A DNA stretch of 64,000 nt from Rhizobiaceae bacterium CPCC 101076 (GTDB taxonomy: Bacteria; Pseudomonadota; Alphaproteobacteria; Rhizobiales; Methylopilaceae): NCBI GenBank assembly GCA_003347645.1, contig QDFX01000005.1:124001-188000 (forward strand), read 5' to 3'. The position numbers and the translations under genes were made by a program. Numbering within the stretch: position 1 is the first letter of the stretch; the number at the start of each line of letters is the position of its first letter. This document shows positions 8,721 to 17,794 of the stretch, piece after piece. The notes beneath the pieces were generated by a model, which was not told the origin of the DNA, ran no database searches, and saw only the letters and a list, made by a program, of their open reading frames with translations.

Positions 8721-9062
8721 TCAGTTCCCGAGCGAAACCCGCTTCAGCGTCGTCTCGGCTTGGCCGGTCGGGAGGGCGACCGTCATGTACCGATGGGCTG
8801 CTTCCGTCGCCATGGCATGGGCGGCAGTGATGCGCTCGATGGAACCATCCCGATCAACCGAGGCCGCGCCACTGAGACGGACGCCGACAGCCAGTCGATC
8901 GCCCTTGGCGGCCAGATTGGAATTCGTGGTGGTCGACGCCGTTGCCGGGGTCATTTCAGCGACCGCGACGGCGCTTGCCGTGCGCGACTGATCTGCGAAG
9001 GCCCACGCGCCTAGCGTGATTGCCGAAACCAGACCGAGTGTCGTTGCGAAACCGCGGAACAT
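8721..9062 (-). CDS. Small exported protein of unknown function
   Basis: A 113-residue protein. The ATG at 9062 is preceded by AAGGGG and gives a signal peptide (MFRGFATTLGLVSAITLGAW, cleavage around AFA-DQ); an in-frame TTG 11 codons upstream is less likely. The mature sequence is Ala/Thr-rich (ATASTTTNSN) followed by GDRLAVGVRLSGAAS and a C-terminal segment ending TTLKRVSLGN. No known domain is recognised. It appears to be a single-gene unit, ending at the shared gph terminator. Confidence 0.7.
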   Translation of the reverse strand: MFRGFATTLGLVSAITLGAWAFADQSRTASAVAVAEMTPATASTTTNSNLAAKGDRLAVGVRLSGAASVDRDGSIERITAAHAMATEAAHRYMTVALPTGQAETTLKRVSLGN

Positions 9063-9174
9063 TGTCGTTAACCCCTTGCGAGCACCTGATGACAACTTTC
9101 TTAACCAAGCTTTGTTTCACGCGTAGTTCGTGAAATGTTTCGTCGAGGTTACGTCGCTGGGTTGCGCGGACACG

Positions 9175-9207
9175 AAAAAGCCCCGCCAGGCTGTCGCCTG
9201 ACGGGGC
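9175..9207 (-). terminator. Rho-independent terminator of the outer membrane protein gene
   Basis: On the minus strand an 11-of-12 base-pair stem (GCCCCGTCAGGC / GCCTGGCGGGGC) is followed by TTTTT (9179-9175). It lies 47 bases after the stop of the outer membrane protein gene. Confidence 0.88.
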
Positions 9208-9254
9208 GTTAAGTTGAGGAACCGGCGAGAGGTCGGACCGGCCCTCCCCCCAGA

Positions 9255-9923
9255 TCAGTTGAAGAGGCTGTCGAACTTCACGTTCAGGCGGCCGCGAACG
9301 ACATCATTGCTGAGACCGATGTTGGTGTCGGGCGGAAGAACTCCATCCCCGATCTCCTCGTCGTCGAACTCATAGTGGAGATATTCGACGCCGATCGTGA
9401 CGTTATCGGTGATGGCATATTCGATACCGCCACCGGCAACCCAGCCGAAGTAGTCCGCATCATCGTCGAAGCCGACGGCGTCAAACGAAAGACCCGTGAA
9501 GGCGGCACCACCGGTACCGAACAGCAGGAAGCGGTCGACCGCGAAACCAACGCGGCCACGAAACGAGGCCAAGAAGTCCTGCTCGACGCCAAAGGGAAAG
9601 CCGCCGCCATCAACGAAGTCGTCATCGTTGTTCACGAAGGAGCCGTCACCTTCGAGACCTAGCACCCAGGAATCCCATTGCCAGTTGTAGCCGATCTGGC
9701 CGCCGACGACGAAGTTGTCCATGTCGCCGAGGAAGCCCAGAGCGGCATCCGGGTCGGTCTCAGCCCAGTTCCAGCCGCCATGAGCACCGATGTAGAAGCC
9801 TGTCCAGCTGAACAGCGGCTCGGGCGCAACCGTCTCTATCGGCGCGGGAGCAGGCATGTCCGCGGCATAGGCTGCGGGAGTTAGGCCAGCCAGTACTGCG
9901 CCAGCCAACACAATCTTGCGCAT
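9255..9923 (-). CDS. Outer membrane beta-barrel protein (Omp25/Omp31/RopB type)
   Basis: A 222-residue protein with signal peptide MRKIVLAGAVLAGLTPAAYA and a mature N-terminus ADMPAPAPIET. The mature protein begins the barrel with FSWTGFYIGAHGGWNWA, the signature of the rhizobial/Brucella Omp25/Omp31 family, followed by alternating amphipathic strands (VVGGQIGYNWQWDSWVLGLE, FRGRVGFAVDRFLLFGTGG, VTIGVEYLHYEF) and a C-terminal strand VRGRLNVKFDSLFN. These barrels are abundant surface proteins of eight strands. The charged loops are unusually acidic (NNDDDFVDGG, DDDADY). The Shine-Dalgarno is strong (GGAGGGA). It is monocistronic with its own terminator. Confidence 0.92.
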   Translation of the reverse strand: MRKIVLAGAVLAGLTPAAYAADMPAPAPIETVAPEPLFSWTGFYIGAHGGWNWAETDPDAALGFLGDMDNFVVGGQIGYNWQWDSWVLGLEGDGSFVNNDDDFVDGGGFPFGVEQDFLASFRGRVGFAVDRFLLFGTGGAAFTGLSFDAVGFDDDADYFGWVAGGGIEYAITDNVTIGVEYLHYEFDDEEIGDGVLPPDTNIGLSNDVVRGRLNVKFDSLFN

Positions 9924-10030
9924 TCGGAAGTCCCTCCAGTTGGAGAGCGCAGCTTCTCATTGATTCGCGCGCAATGCTGTATCAAACACGCAACACGTGT
10001 AGAGAACGCGCATTACACAACCGGGGAAGG

Positions 10031-10558
10031 TTAGCGACACCAGAATTCGTCGCCGTCCGGCCATCGACGGGCAAGTCCTTCTCCGATCAATACCTCTCCG
10101 AGGTCGCGCCCGCCCGCCCGCACGAGCACTAGAGTCCGGCCATATCTGTCGTGTCCGGTTCGCGTCACAGCCAGCGGCCCGCTGTTGAGAAGTTCCGCCA
10201 GCCGCAGCCCGGCCTTGCGGCCCAGCCCGATCTCGCGCTGCCCTCCGCAGAGATTCGTGTGTATCTCCGGCGTGTCGATGCTTTCGATCCGCATTCTCTC
10301 GCCGTTCAACCGGAACGTATCGCCGTCGACGACGCAGGTCGGGGCCGAACCGGGTCCGCATATCGAGAAGCTCATGCGAGGAAGCGCCTCGCTCGGCTTG
10401 GGCCCGACGATCTCGCCTAAACCGCAATAGGCAGCCAGCCCCAGGACAGCCGCCCATAGCAAGCCCGGCAGGCTGCGAAGTAGATCACTCCCAACGCGGG
10501 ACGAACGACCAACTGGAGAACGACTGACTGGAATCGTGGAAGCAGGCTTGTAGCGCAT
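10031..10558 (-). CDS. Membrane-anchored thermonuclease-family protein (SNase-like)
   Basis: A 175-residue protein with one N-terminal hydrophobic helix (about 28-46, LRSLPGLLWAAVLGLAAYCG) and a C-terminal staphylococcal nuclease fold: CVVDGDTFRLNGERMRIESI followed by DTPEI, the conserved Asp/Thr and Arg-containing core, then RYGRTLVLVRAGGRDLGEVL. In the family these residues bind Ca2+ and cut single- and double-stranded DNA/RNA. It ends shortly after the GxxxLGxxLIxxGLARRW motif, so it is a minimal SNase. The start codon has a poor ribosome binding site, so the exact start is uncertain. It precedes the Omp gene on the same strand with a 107-base gap. Confidence 0.85.
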   Translation of the reverse strand: MRYKPASTIPVSRSPVGRSSRVGSDLLRSLPGLLWAAVLGLAAYCGLGEIVGPKPSEALPRMSFSICGPGSAPTCVVDGDTFRLNGERMRIESIDTPEIHTNLCGGQREIGLGRKAGLRLAELLNSGPLAVTRTGHDRYGRTLVLVRAGGRDLGEVLIGEGLARRWPDGDEFWCR

Positions 10559-10652
10559 GCACCACTGCTAGCGCCAAGGGTGCTGACAAATTGTAAGCGG
10601 CGCGCGGGCGCGGCCGGAGTCGCGCGGAGGATGCAACTATGAGGAGCAAGGA

Positions 10653-10727
10653 TGGTGGGCACGACTGGGATTGAACCAGTGACCCCTCCCGTGTGAAGGG
10701 AGTGCTCTCCCGCTGAGCTACGCGCCC
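10653..10727 (-). tRNA. tRNA-Val (anticodon CAC)
   Basis: A complete cloverleaf on the minus strand. The acceptor stem is GGGCGCG paired with CGTGCCC (one G-U), the D-arm is GCTCAGCGGGAGAGC, the anticodon stem-loop is CTCCC-TTCACAC-GGGAG with CAC at positions 34-36 reading GTG, the T-arm contains GGTTCAATCC, and the CCA end is encoded. Length is 75 bases. Confidence 0.96.
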
Positions 10728-11017
10728 ATCCTGCGCGGCTTGGTATGGGGAGTGGCGTGACGTGTCAAGGCGACGCCGGGCGAGCGGTCAACTATTGCCG
10801 CATCGGCGACCGCGCGCGTGCTGGCACCTCGCCAACCACGGCAAGCCTTCCCGCCGCCATCATTCGTGACGGCTTTGCAACACACCTGCGGCAACCTGCC
10901 CGCTATCCGGCCTGAAAAGCGGGCGCGTGGTTGAATTGCGGCGAAAGCTTGGGAATAACCGGGACACATCGTGGCGCGGTTCTCCCGACCGTGCGGCAAT
11001 CTGGGGAGCTCACGATC

Positions 11018-11599
11018 ATGCGTCTTGGGGCTGTTCTCGCAGTGGCGGGTCTCATCGCCACCCTCTCGCCGGCCTTCGCCGGCAAGATCATGTTCGATCC
11101 GGAAACCAAGGAAATCATCAATCCGCTGCCGGGCCGTGGCGGCGGCATGGCGGTGTCGCCGATCAAGCGCATGACGGTCCCGGCTCCGACCGGCTACAAG
11201 TCCGGCACGATCATCGTCAACACGACCGAGCGGCGCCTCTACCTCGTCCAGGCCGACGGTACGGCGCTGAAATACGGCATCGGCGTCGGTCGCGACGGCT
11301 TCCAGTGGGGCGGCACGCATTCGATCACGATGAAGAAGGAATGGCCGGACTGGCGTCCGCCGGAGGCGATGCTGAAGCGTCGTCCGGACCTGCCGCGCTT
11401 CATGCCCGGCGGCCCGAACAACCCGCTCGGCGCCCGCGCGATGTATCTCGGCTCGACTATCTACCGCATCCACGGCTCCAACGAGCCGCAGACGATCGGC
11501 CAGGCCGTCTCCTCCGGCTGCTTCCGGATGGCCAACGAGGACGTCATGGACCTCTACGAGCGTGTCAATGTCGGCACCCGAGTGGTGATTTTGCGCTGA
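11018..11599 (+). CDS. L,D-transpeptidase (YkuD family)
   Basis: A 193-residue exported enzyme. The start at 11018 follows GGGGAG and gives the signal peptide MRLGAVLAVAGLIATLSPAFA. The YkuD domain contains the active-site block IYRIHGSNEP followed by AVSSGCFRMANEDVMDLY, with the catalytic Cys in SGC and the assisting His in RIHG. The strands GTIIVNTTERRLYLVQADGT and YGIGVGRDGFQWGG are typical of the family. Such enzymes make 3-3 peptidoglycan crosslinks or anchor outer membrane proteins to peptidoglycan; rhizobia carry many copies. It is monocistronic and followed by a terminator. Confidence 0.93.
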   Translation: MRLGAVLAVAGLIATLSPAFAGKIMFDPETKEIINPLPGRGGGMAVSPIKRMTVPAPTGYKSGTIIVNTTERRLYLVQADGTALKYGIGVGRDGFQWGGTHSITMKKEWPDWRPPEAMLKRRPDLPRFMPGGPNNPLGARAMYLGSTIYRIHGSNEPQTIGQAVSSGCFRMANEDVMDLYERVNVGTRVVILR

Positions 11600-11629
11600 T
11601 CCAGCGGGGGCTGGGGGTCAGTTTGCGGG

Positions 11630-11657
11630 AAAGGCCGGCGGTTACGCCGGCCTTTTT
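11630..11657 (+). terminator. Rho-independent terminator after the L,D-transpeptidase
   Basis: An 11-base stem AAAGGCCGGCG with loop GTTA and CGCCGGCCTTT, followed by a run of five Ts. It lies 30 bases after the stop. Confidence 0.92.
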
Positions 11658-11862
11658 CTTTGGCGCCGGCCAGTCGCGAAGCTTTATGTTCAAAGTCCGT
11701 TCGAGAGCTTTTGATCCCAGATCAGAACTGCTGGTCGTTTCGGATTTTCGAGGAAATTTTTGCTCGATTACGGTTGATTCACCGTGTTTCTGAAACCGGC
11801 CTTAAGGGAGGCCACTTAAAAGCAGCCGGGCTCAATCGCGCTCTCGTCTGGCTGCTATCGAC

Positions 11863-13809
11863 ATGTTCAGCGTACTTTCCCGAAATGATGGCGATTCACT
11901 CAAGAAAGCGGCCGATAAGTCGCTCGCGGTGATCAGTTTCGACCTCGAGGGCAAGGTCCTCGAAGCGAACGAAAACTTCCTGAAAACAGTCGGTTACACG
12001 GCAAGCGAGATCGTCGGCAAGCAACACCGCATGTTCATGCCGGACGACGATGCGCGTTCGCCCGCCTACACGGAATTCTGGAAGGCGCTTCGCAAGGGCA
12101 AGTTCCAGGAAGGCGAATTCCGCCGCGTCGGCAAGAACGGCAAGGAGATCTGGCTCCGCGCCAGCTACAATCCGGTGCTCGACCGCCAGGGCAATCCGAT
12201 CCGCGTGACGAAGCTTGCCACCGACATCACCGCCGACAAGCTGCGGGCGATGGACGATGCCGGTCAGCTCGCCGCGATCGACCGTTCGCAGGCCGTCATT
12301 TCCTTTGCGATGGACGGCACGATCCTCGACGCCAACGCGAACTTCCTGAAGACGATGGGCTATCAGCTCAGGGAGATCGTCGGACAGAATCACCGCATGT
12401 TCGTCCAGCCGGAGGAAGCCTCGGGCGCGGCCTATCAGGCGTTCTGGAACTCGCTTCGGGCCGGCGAATTCCAGTCGGCGGAATATCGCCGCATCGACAA
12501 GGGCGGCCGCGCGGTCTGGATCAGGGCCGTCTACAGCCCGATTCCTGATGCGGGCGGAAAGCCGGTCAAGGTCGTGAAGTTCGCGACCGACGTGACGGCG
12601 GAGAAGCTTCGCAATGCCGACTATGAGGGCCAGATCGCCGCGATCGGCAAGACGCAGGCCGTCATCTCGTTCTCGCTCGACGGCATGATCCTGAGCGCCA
12701 ACGAGAACTTCCTCGTCGCCACCGGCTACCGAGCCGAGGACGTCGTCGGCCAGCATCACCGCATGTTCGTCGACAAGACCTACGCCGCCTCGGACGATTA
12801 CGCCGCGTTCTGGGCCAGGCTTGGTACGGGAGAGTCTGCCTCGGCGATCTATCCCCGGTTCGGCAAGGGCGGCCGGCCGATCTGGCTTCAGGCAAGCTAT
12901 AACCCGATTTTCGATGGCGCCGGCAAGCCGGTGAAGATCGTCAAGTTCGCGACCGACATCACCGCCAGCATGGAAGCCCGCACCCGTGCCGTGGGCGCGG
13001 CGGAGGACACGCTTGGCAATGTCGAGCGCGTGGCCAAGGCGGCCGAGGACATGAGCCAGGCCGTCGGCGGCATCGTCGACAGCATGATCCGCTCGAAATC
13101 TTCCGTCGACCAGATCTACGAGCGCACCCAGATCGCCGACAGATCCACGGGCCAGCTCCGCCAGGCGGCGCAGTCCATGGACGATGTCGTCCAGCTCATC
13201 GCCAAGGTCGCCGAGCAGATCAATCTTCTCGCGCTGAACGCGACGATCGAATCCGCCCGTGCCGGCGAGGCCGGACGCGGCTTTGCCGTCGTTGCGCAGG
13301 AGGTGAAGAATCTCGCCGGACAGGCCAGCGCCGCCACCACCCGCATCTCCAGCGAGATCGCCGCCATGCAGTCGGTGTCCGACGAAGTGGGCGCCTCGCT
13401 GTCTTCGATCAGCGCCGCGGTCGGCGAGGTCCAGAGCTTCGTGGATGCGGCAACGCAGCAGATCAAGGACCAGAGCCTCGTCACACAGGACATCTCGGTC
13501 AACATGCAGACGGCCGCCGGCGGCGTCGCCAGCATCGGGCGGAACCTCGACAGCTGGATCATCGGCATGGAGGAGCGCCGGAGCGAAGAGCGCGTCCGCA
13601 CCTCCAAATCAGCCTGGATCATCCTGCCTGGCGGACAAAAGATTTCCTGTTCCGTGCGCAACATCTCCAAGGGTGGCGTCAAGCTAGCCGTGTCGGAAGG
13701 CGGACAGATACCCGGCGAGTTCCAGCTCGATATCGCGGGCGATGGCGGTCCTCGCCGCTGTCATGTCGTGCGCCGCGCCGTCGGAGAACTCGGCGTTCAG
13801 TTCATCTGA
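11863..13809 (+). CDS. Chemoreceptor with three PAS domains, MCP signalling domain and C-terminal PilZ domain
   Basis: A 648-residue soluble receptor. Three tandem PAS repeats (about residues 15-130, 137-252, 259-374) each open with AVISF-DG-IL-ANxNFLxTxGY and a block like VGQHHRMFV; each ends in W-A-YxPxxDxxGxPVKVxKxATDIT. The MCP hairpin follows (about 390-560), with the tip [20 protein letters not shown] at about 445-465. The final 75 residues match a PilZ domain: the Arg-rich RSEERVR entry and NISKGGVKL (N-x-S-x-x-G) that bind cyclic di-GMP. No membrane segment is present. This suggests a cytosolic energy/redox sensor whose CheA signalling is tuned by c-di-GMP. Such PAS receptors often bind heme or flavin, but no cofactor residue can be confirmed here. 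Confidence 0.92.
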   Translation: MFSVLSRNDGDSLKKAADKSLAVISFDLEGKVLEANENFLKTVGYTASEIVGKQHRMFMPDDDARSPAYTEFWKALRKGKFQEGEFRRVGKNGKEIWLRASYNPVLDRQGNPIRVTKLATDITADKLRAMDDAGQLAAIDRSQAVISFAMDGTILDANANFLKTMGYQLREIVGQNHRMFVQPEEASGAAYQAFWNSLRAGEFQSAEYRRIDKGGRAVWIRAVYSPIPDAGGKPVKVVKFATDVTAEKLRNADYEGQIAAIGKTQAVISFSLDGMILSANENFLVATGYRAEDVVGQHHRMFVDKTYAASDDYAAFWARLGTGESASAIYPRFGKGGRPIWLQASYNPIFDGAGKPVKIVKFATDITASMEARTRAVGAAEDTLGNVERVAKAAEDMSQAVGGIVDSMIRSKSSVDQIYERTQIADRSTGQLRQAAQSMDDVVQLIAKVAEQINLLALNATIESARAGEAGRGFAVVAQEVKNLAGQASAATTRISSEIAAMQSVSDEVGASLSSISAAVGEVQSFVDAATQQIKDQSLVTQDISVNMQTAAGGVASIGRNLDSWIIGMEERRSEERVRTSKSAWIILPGGQKISCSVRNISKGGVKLAVSEGGQIPGEFQLDIAGDGGPRRCHVVRRAVGELGVQFI

Positions 13810-13902
13810 GCATTGCTCGACCATGGTCTAGCCAGAGGCTAGGAACCGCGCCTGCCTGCCGCCGTTCCCCAATTGCTGGGGATGCGGAGAACCGGCCGGA
13901 CC

Positions 13903-15240
13903 ATGAAACCGCTTGCCTTTATCGCCCTGATCGGCCTCGTCGCGCTGCCGCTCGCGGGGTGCAACGAGAAGACCTCAATCCCGGAAGACCAGCGCTACGG
14001 CGCGAACCCGACCTTGCCCACGCCGCAGGCTCCGTCGTGGTTCCCGACGGTGAACATTGCCGTGGCGCAGGGTTGGCCGGAAGGCCAACAGCCGAAGCCC
14101 GCCGCAGGCCTTGCCGTCACCGCCTTCGCCACCGGCCTTCAGCATCCGCGCACCGTCTACACGCTGCCAAACGGCGACGTCCTCGTCGCCGAGACCGACG
14201 CGCCGCCGAAGCCCGATGATCGGCAGGGCATCAGGGGCTGGGTCATGGGTCTGATCATGAACCGCGCCGGTTCGAGCCATCCGAGCGCCAATCGTATCAC
14301 CCTCCTCCGGGACGCAGACGGCGACGGCCGCGCCGAGATGCGCACCGTCTTCCTCGAAAACCTGAACTCCCCCTTCGGCATGGTCCTCGTCGGCCAGGAC
14401 TTCTATGTCGCCAATACCGACGCGATCGTCCGCTTCCCCTATAAGGACGGCGACACGAAGATCGCCGATCCCGGCACCAAGCTGGCCGATTTGCCCGGTG
14501 GCACGATCAATCATCACTGGACCAAGGACCTAACCGCATCTCCGGACGGCTCGAAGCTCTATGCGACGGTCGGTTCCAACAGCAACGTCGCGGAGAACGG
14601 CATGGACGCGGAGAAGAACCGCGCCGCCGTGCTCGAAGTCGACCGAGCGACCGGCCAGTCCCGCGTCTTCGCGTCTGGCCTGCGTAACCCGAATGGCCCA
14701 TCCTTCGAGCCGAAGACCGGCCAGCTCTGGGTCGCGGTCAACGAGCGCGACGAACTCGGCAACGACCTCGTCCCGGACTACATGACCCATGTCCAGGACG
14801 GCGGCTTCTACGGCTGGCCCTATTCCTATTTCGGCCAGAACGTCGATGTCCGCGTCGATCCGCCGAACCCGGACCTCGTCGCCAAGGCCATCGTGCCGGA
14901 CTATTCGCTCGGAGCGCACACCGCCTCGCTCGGCCTGACCTTCAACACCGGAAACCTGTTCCCGGCGGACTATGCGGGCGGCGCGTTCGTCGGTCAGCAC
15001 GGTTCGTGGAACCGCGATCCGCGCGTCGGCTACAAGGTCATCTTCGTTCCCTTCACCGACGGCAAGCCGTCAGGACCGCCGCGCGACGTGCTGACCGGCT
15101 TCCTCAGCGAGGACGGCCAGGCGCTCGGCCGCCCGGTCGGCGTCAGGCTCGACAAGGCCGGCGCACTGCTGGTTGCCGACGATGTCGGCGGCGCGGTCTG
15201 GCGCGTCTCGCCCGACCCGCAGAAAACGGCGGGCAATTAA
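13903..15240 (+). CDS. PQQ-dependent sugar dehydrogenase-like lipoprotein (sorbosone dehydrogenase family)
   Basis: A 445-residue exported protein with a lipoprotein signal (MKPLAFIALIGLVALPLAGC, lipobox LAGC). The rest is a six-bladed beta-propeller of the GDH/sorbosone dehydrogenase type: GLQHPRTVYTLPNGDVLVAE, LRDADGDGRAEMRTVF, NHHWTKDLTASPDGSKLYAT, VFASGLRNPNGPSFEPKTGQ, HVQDGGFYGWPYSYFG, GAHTASLGLTF and FVGQHGSWNRDPRVGYK. The family includes soluble aldose dehydrogenases that use PQQ and pass electrons to the respiratory chain; substrate is not predictable. An ATG at 13882 is an equally possible start; neither has a good ribosome binding site. The stop codon overlaps that of the convergent fbpC by three bases (15238-15240). 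Confidence 0.85.
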   Translation: MKPLAFIALIGLVALPLAGCNEKTSIPEDQRYGANPTLPTPQAPSWFPTVNIAVAQGWPEGQQPKPAAGLAVTAFATGLQHPRTVYTLPNGDVLVAETDAPPKPDDRQGIRGWVMGLIMNRAGSSHPSANRITLLRDADGDGRAEMRTVFLENLNSPFGMVLVGQDFYVANTDAIVRFPYKDGDTKIADPGTKLADLPGGTINHHWTKDLTASPDGSKLYATVGSNSNVAENGMDAEKNRAAVLEVDRATGQSRVFASGLRNPNGPSFEPKTGQLWVAVNERDELGNDLVPDYMTHVQDGGFYGWPYSYFGQNVDVRVDPPNPDLVAKAIVPDYSLGAHTASLGLTFNTGNLFPADYAGGAFVGQHGSWNRDPRVGYKVIFVPFTDGKPSGPPRDVLTGFLSEDGQALGRPVGVRLDKAGALLVADDVGGAVWRVSPDPQKTAGN

Positions 15241-16247
15241 GGGGCGTCGAAGGCGACACAATCGCAGTCGGCGCTGAGACGGACGATGTCGCCCGCGACG
15301 TGGCCGGGCGCTCGCACGGTCGCGGTGAAGTCCTGGCCCTGGACCACCAAAGTGGTGTGGTCGCCGCGAAACCGGCGCGCGATCACCTTCGCCTCGACGC
15401 CCGAACCGCCGATCGCGATCTGCTCCGGCCGCAACATCGCGACCGCCCTGCCGTCCAGCACGCCGTTGCGGACCTCGAACGTGCCGAGCGGCGTCTCGAT
15501 GACCGAGCCGCGAACCACGCCCTCAAGGAGATTCGCCGTCCCCGTCAATCGCGCGACGACGGCATTCTCGGGCGATCCGTAAACCTCGCTTGGGGTATCG
15601 CATTGCATGATCCGACCGTCCTGCATAACGGCGACAAGATCGGCCGCGCCGAAGGCTTCGCCGGGATCGTGCGTCACGAAGATCGCCGTTGTGCCGGTCT
15701 GTCTGAGAAGCGCGATCACTTCCTCCGACACCGTGCGGCGCAGTTCGAGGTCGAGCGCGTTGAACGGCTCGTCAAGGAGGATCAGGCCCGACGCTGGCGC
15801 AAGCGCGCGGGCAAGGGCAACGCGCTGCTGCTGGCCGCCGGAAAGCTCGCGCGGATAGCGATCGGCGAACTCATCGAGACCGACCAGCGAGAGCATCTCG
15901 TCGACCCGCTTCGACTTCCGCTCCGCGCGCGGCAGCCCGTATCCGACGTTTCCGCGCACCGTGAGGTGGGGAAACAGCGCCCCGTCCTGCGGCACATAGC
16001 CGACGCGACGCTTCTCCGGCGGCACGAATGTCCGGGTCGATGCCACAACGCCTCCGTCGATCACGATCTCCCCGGCATCGACACGCTCGAACCCGGCAAT
16101 CAGGCGCAGAAGCGTGCTCTTGCCGCTGCCGGACGGGCCGAGCAGCGCCAGCACAGTGCCGCGCGGCACATCCAGGTCGATCCCGTGCAGCACCTGCCGG
16201 GTAGGAAAGCTCTTCGAGACGCCGCTTATACGCAGGTGCTTGGTCAC
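15237..16247 (-). CDS. fbpC: Ferric iron ABC transporter ATP-binding protein
   Basis: A 336-residue ABC ATPase. Walker A is LLGPSGSGKSTLLRLIAGFE, the Q-loop lies in VPQDGALFPHLTV, the signature is LSGGQQQRVALARALA, Walker B is LILLDEPFNALD and the switch His is in FVTHDPGEAF. A C-terminal regulatory (TOBE-like) domain of about 90 residues follows. It starts with GTG inside the fbpB stop codon (GTGA overlap), the last gene of a minus-strand fbpA-fbpB-fbpC operon. The operon context and FbpB identify it as an Fe3+ importer, although thiamine or spermidine importers have similar ATPases. A much longer open frame upstream in this frame is a shadow of fbpB. Confidence 0.93.
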   Translation of the reverse strand: MTKHLRISGVSKSFPTRQVLHGIDLDVPRGTVLALLGPSGSGKSTLLRLIAGFERVDAGEIVIDGGVVASTRTFVPPEKRRVGYVPQDGALFPHLTVRGNVGYGLPRAERKSKRVDEMLSLVGLDEFADRYPRELSGGQQQRVALARALAPASGLILLDEPFNALDLELRRTVSEEVIALLRQTGTTAIFVTHDPGEAFGAADLVAVMQDGRIMQCDTPSEVYGSPENAVVARLTGTANLLEGVVRGSVIETPLGTFEVRNGVLDGRAVAMLRPEQIAIGGSGVEAKVIARRFRGDHTTLVVQGQDFTATVRAPGHVAGDIVRLSADCDCVAFDAP

Positions 16248-17794
16248 AGCTCGTAGAGCTCCAGTGTGCGGCGGGTGAAGAAGTAGACGGGCAATGCCGA
16301 AGCCGCGACGAGGAGCGCGGCGAAGGGCGCCGCCGCCGCGTATTCGCCGTCGGTCGTGTGCCCCCAGACGGCGGTCGCGAGCGTCACCGTGCCGGATGGC
16401 GCCAGCATCAGGGTCGCCGTCAGCTCGCGCATCAATTCGAGCGCCAGAAGCGCCAAAGCGGCGCCAATGCCAGGTGCGATCGCCGGCAGGGTGATCGAGG
16501 CGAAGGCGCCGAACGGACTGCGGCCGAGCCCGCGCGCCATCTCCTCCAGCCGCGCCGGAGCGAGTTCGACCGGCCCGCGCAGCGCCGACTGGGCGAGCGG
16601 CAGGAACATCATCGTATAGGCGACGAAGACGAGAACGACGGTCTGGTAGAGCGGGTGCGCGAAGCGGATCGAAAGGAAGACCAGCGCCAGGGCGACGACC
16701 AGACCCGGCAGGCCGTGGACGATATAGGGCAGCCTGTCGGCGATCTGCGCCAGCCTTCCGCCATGCCGCGACGAGGCCAGGACCAGCGGCAGGGCAAACA
16801 GGACCACGATCGCCGCGCCCGGCAGCGCCAGCGAGAACGAACCGCCGATCGCATCCCAGATCTCGCCACGGCCGTGACCGGCGGACGATCCGACCCGGAG
16901 CCAATAGACGAGCGTCCCCGTCGGCACTCCCAGCGCGAGCACGACCAGCGCGCCCAATGCCAGCGCGACCGGCCACCGTATCGGCCCCAGCGCCGCGAGC
17001 GGCGCGTGCCTCCTGCTGCCCTTGCCGACCCGCGCAACCTGCGTCTTCAGCCGAAGCCGCATCTCGCCATAGGCAGCCGGCAGGCAGAGCGCCATCAGCA
17101 CCGCCGATTGCAATGCCGCGGTCGCGTTGTCGAACTGGAGTTCGTAGGACGCGAAGATCGAGGTGGTGAAGGTCTGCACCCGGAGCAGCGCCAGCGCGCC
17201 GAACTCCGACAAAGTGTGGGTCAGGACGAGGAGCGCTCCCGCCGCGAGCGCCGGGCGGATTTGAGGCAGAACCGCGCCGAAGAACGTCGCCCAGGGGCCA
17301 CGCCCGAGCGAACGCGAGACGTCCTCGAAACCGGGATCGGCACTCCTGAGCGCCGCGGCGACCGGCAAGAGGACCAGTGGATAAGCCGACAGGGTCAGGA
17401 TGAAGATCGCGCCCGGCATGCTTTCGAACGCACCGTCGATGGACGACCAGGCATAGCTCGCGACGAAAGCCGGGACCGCAAGCGGCAGGGTGACTACGAT
17501 CCGCCACCATTTCCGCCCCGGCAGGTCCGAGCGTTCGATGCACCATGCGCCGACCACTCCGATCAGGCTTGACGCGACCGTCACGCCGAGCGCGATGACC
17601 AGCGTGTTGAGCAGAAGATCCAAAGTCCGCTGCCGCCCGAGTTCCGCAATGATCCCCGCAGGCCCCGCCTGCCCGGATCGCAACGCGACATAGGCGAGCG
17701 GCAGGCAGATCAGGAAGACGGGAATGGCGGCCGCGAACAGCAGCCAGGGCGGCATGGACAGCTGCCGCGACGCTCCGGGAGAAAGAACGGTCAA
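16244..17794 (-). CDS. fbpB: Ferric iron ABC transporter permease
   Basis: A 516-residue fused permease with two halves of about six helices each. Each half has the EAA-like loop facing the ATPase (EDVSRSLGRGPWATFFGAVL and LEEMARGLGRSPFGAFASI). Length and duplication match FbpB of the FbpABC iron(III) system. The predicted start is TTG at 17794, overlapping the fbpA stop (TTGA); an internal ATG at 17755 is possible but has no ribosome binding site at a normal distance. It is co-transcribed with the frameshifted fbpA upstream and fbpC downstream. Confidence 0.93.
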   Translation of the reverse strand: MTVLSPGASRQLSMPPWLLFAAAIPVFLICLPLAYVALRSGQAGPAGIIAELGRQRTLDLLLNTLVIALGVTVASSLIGVVGAWCIERSDLPGRKWWRIVVTLPLAVPAFVASYAWSSIDGAFESMPGAIFILTLSAYPLVLLPVAAALRSADPGFEDVSRSLGRGPWATFFGAVLPQIRPALAAGALLVLTHTLSEFGALALLRVQTFTTSIFASYELQFDNATAALQSAVLMALCLPAAYGEMRLRLKTQVARVGKGSRRHAPLAALGPIRWPVALALGALVVLALGVPTGTLVYWLRVGSSAGHGRGEIWDAIGGSFSLALPGAAIVVLFALPLVLASSRHGGRLAQIADRLPYIVHGLPGLVVALALVFLSIRFAHPLYQTVVLVFVAYTMMFLPLAQSALRGPVELAPARLEEMARGLGRSPFGAFASITLPAIAPGIGAALALLALELMRELTATLMLAPSGTVTLATAVWGHTTDGEYAAAAPFAALLVAASALPVYFFTRRTLELYEL

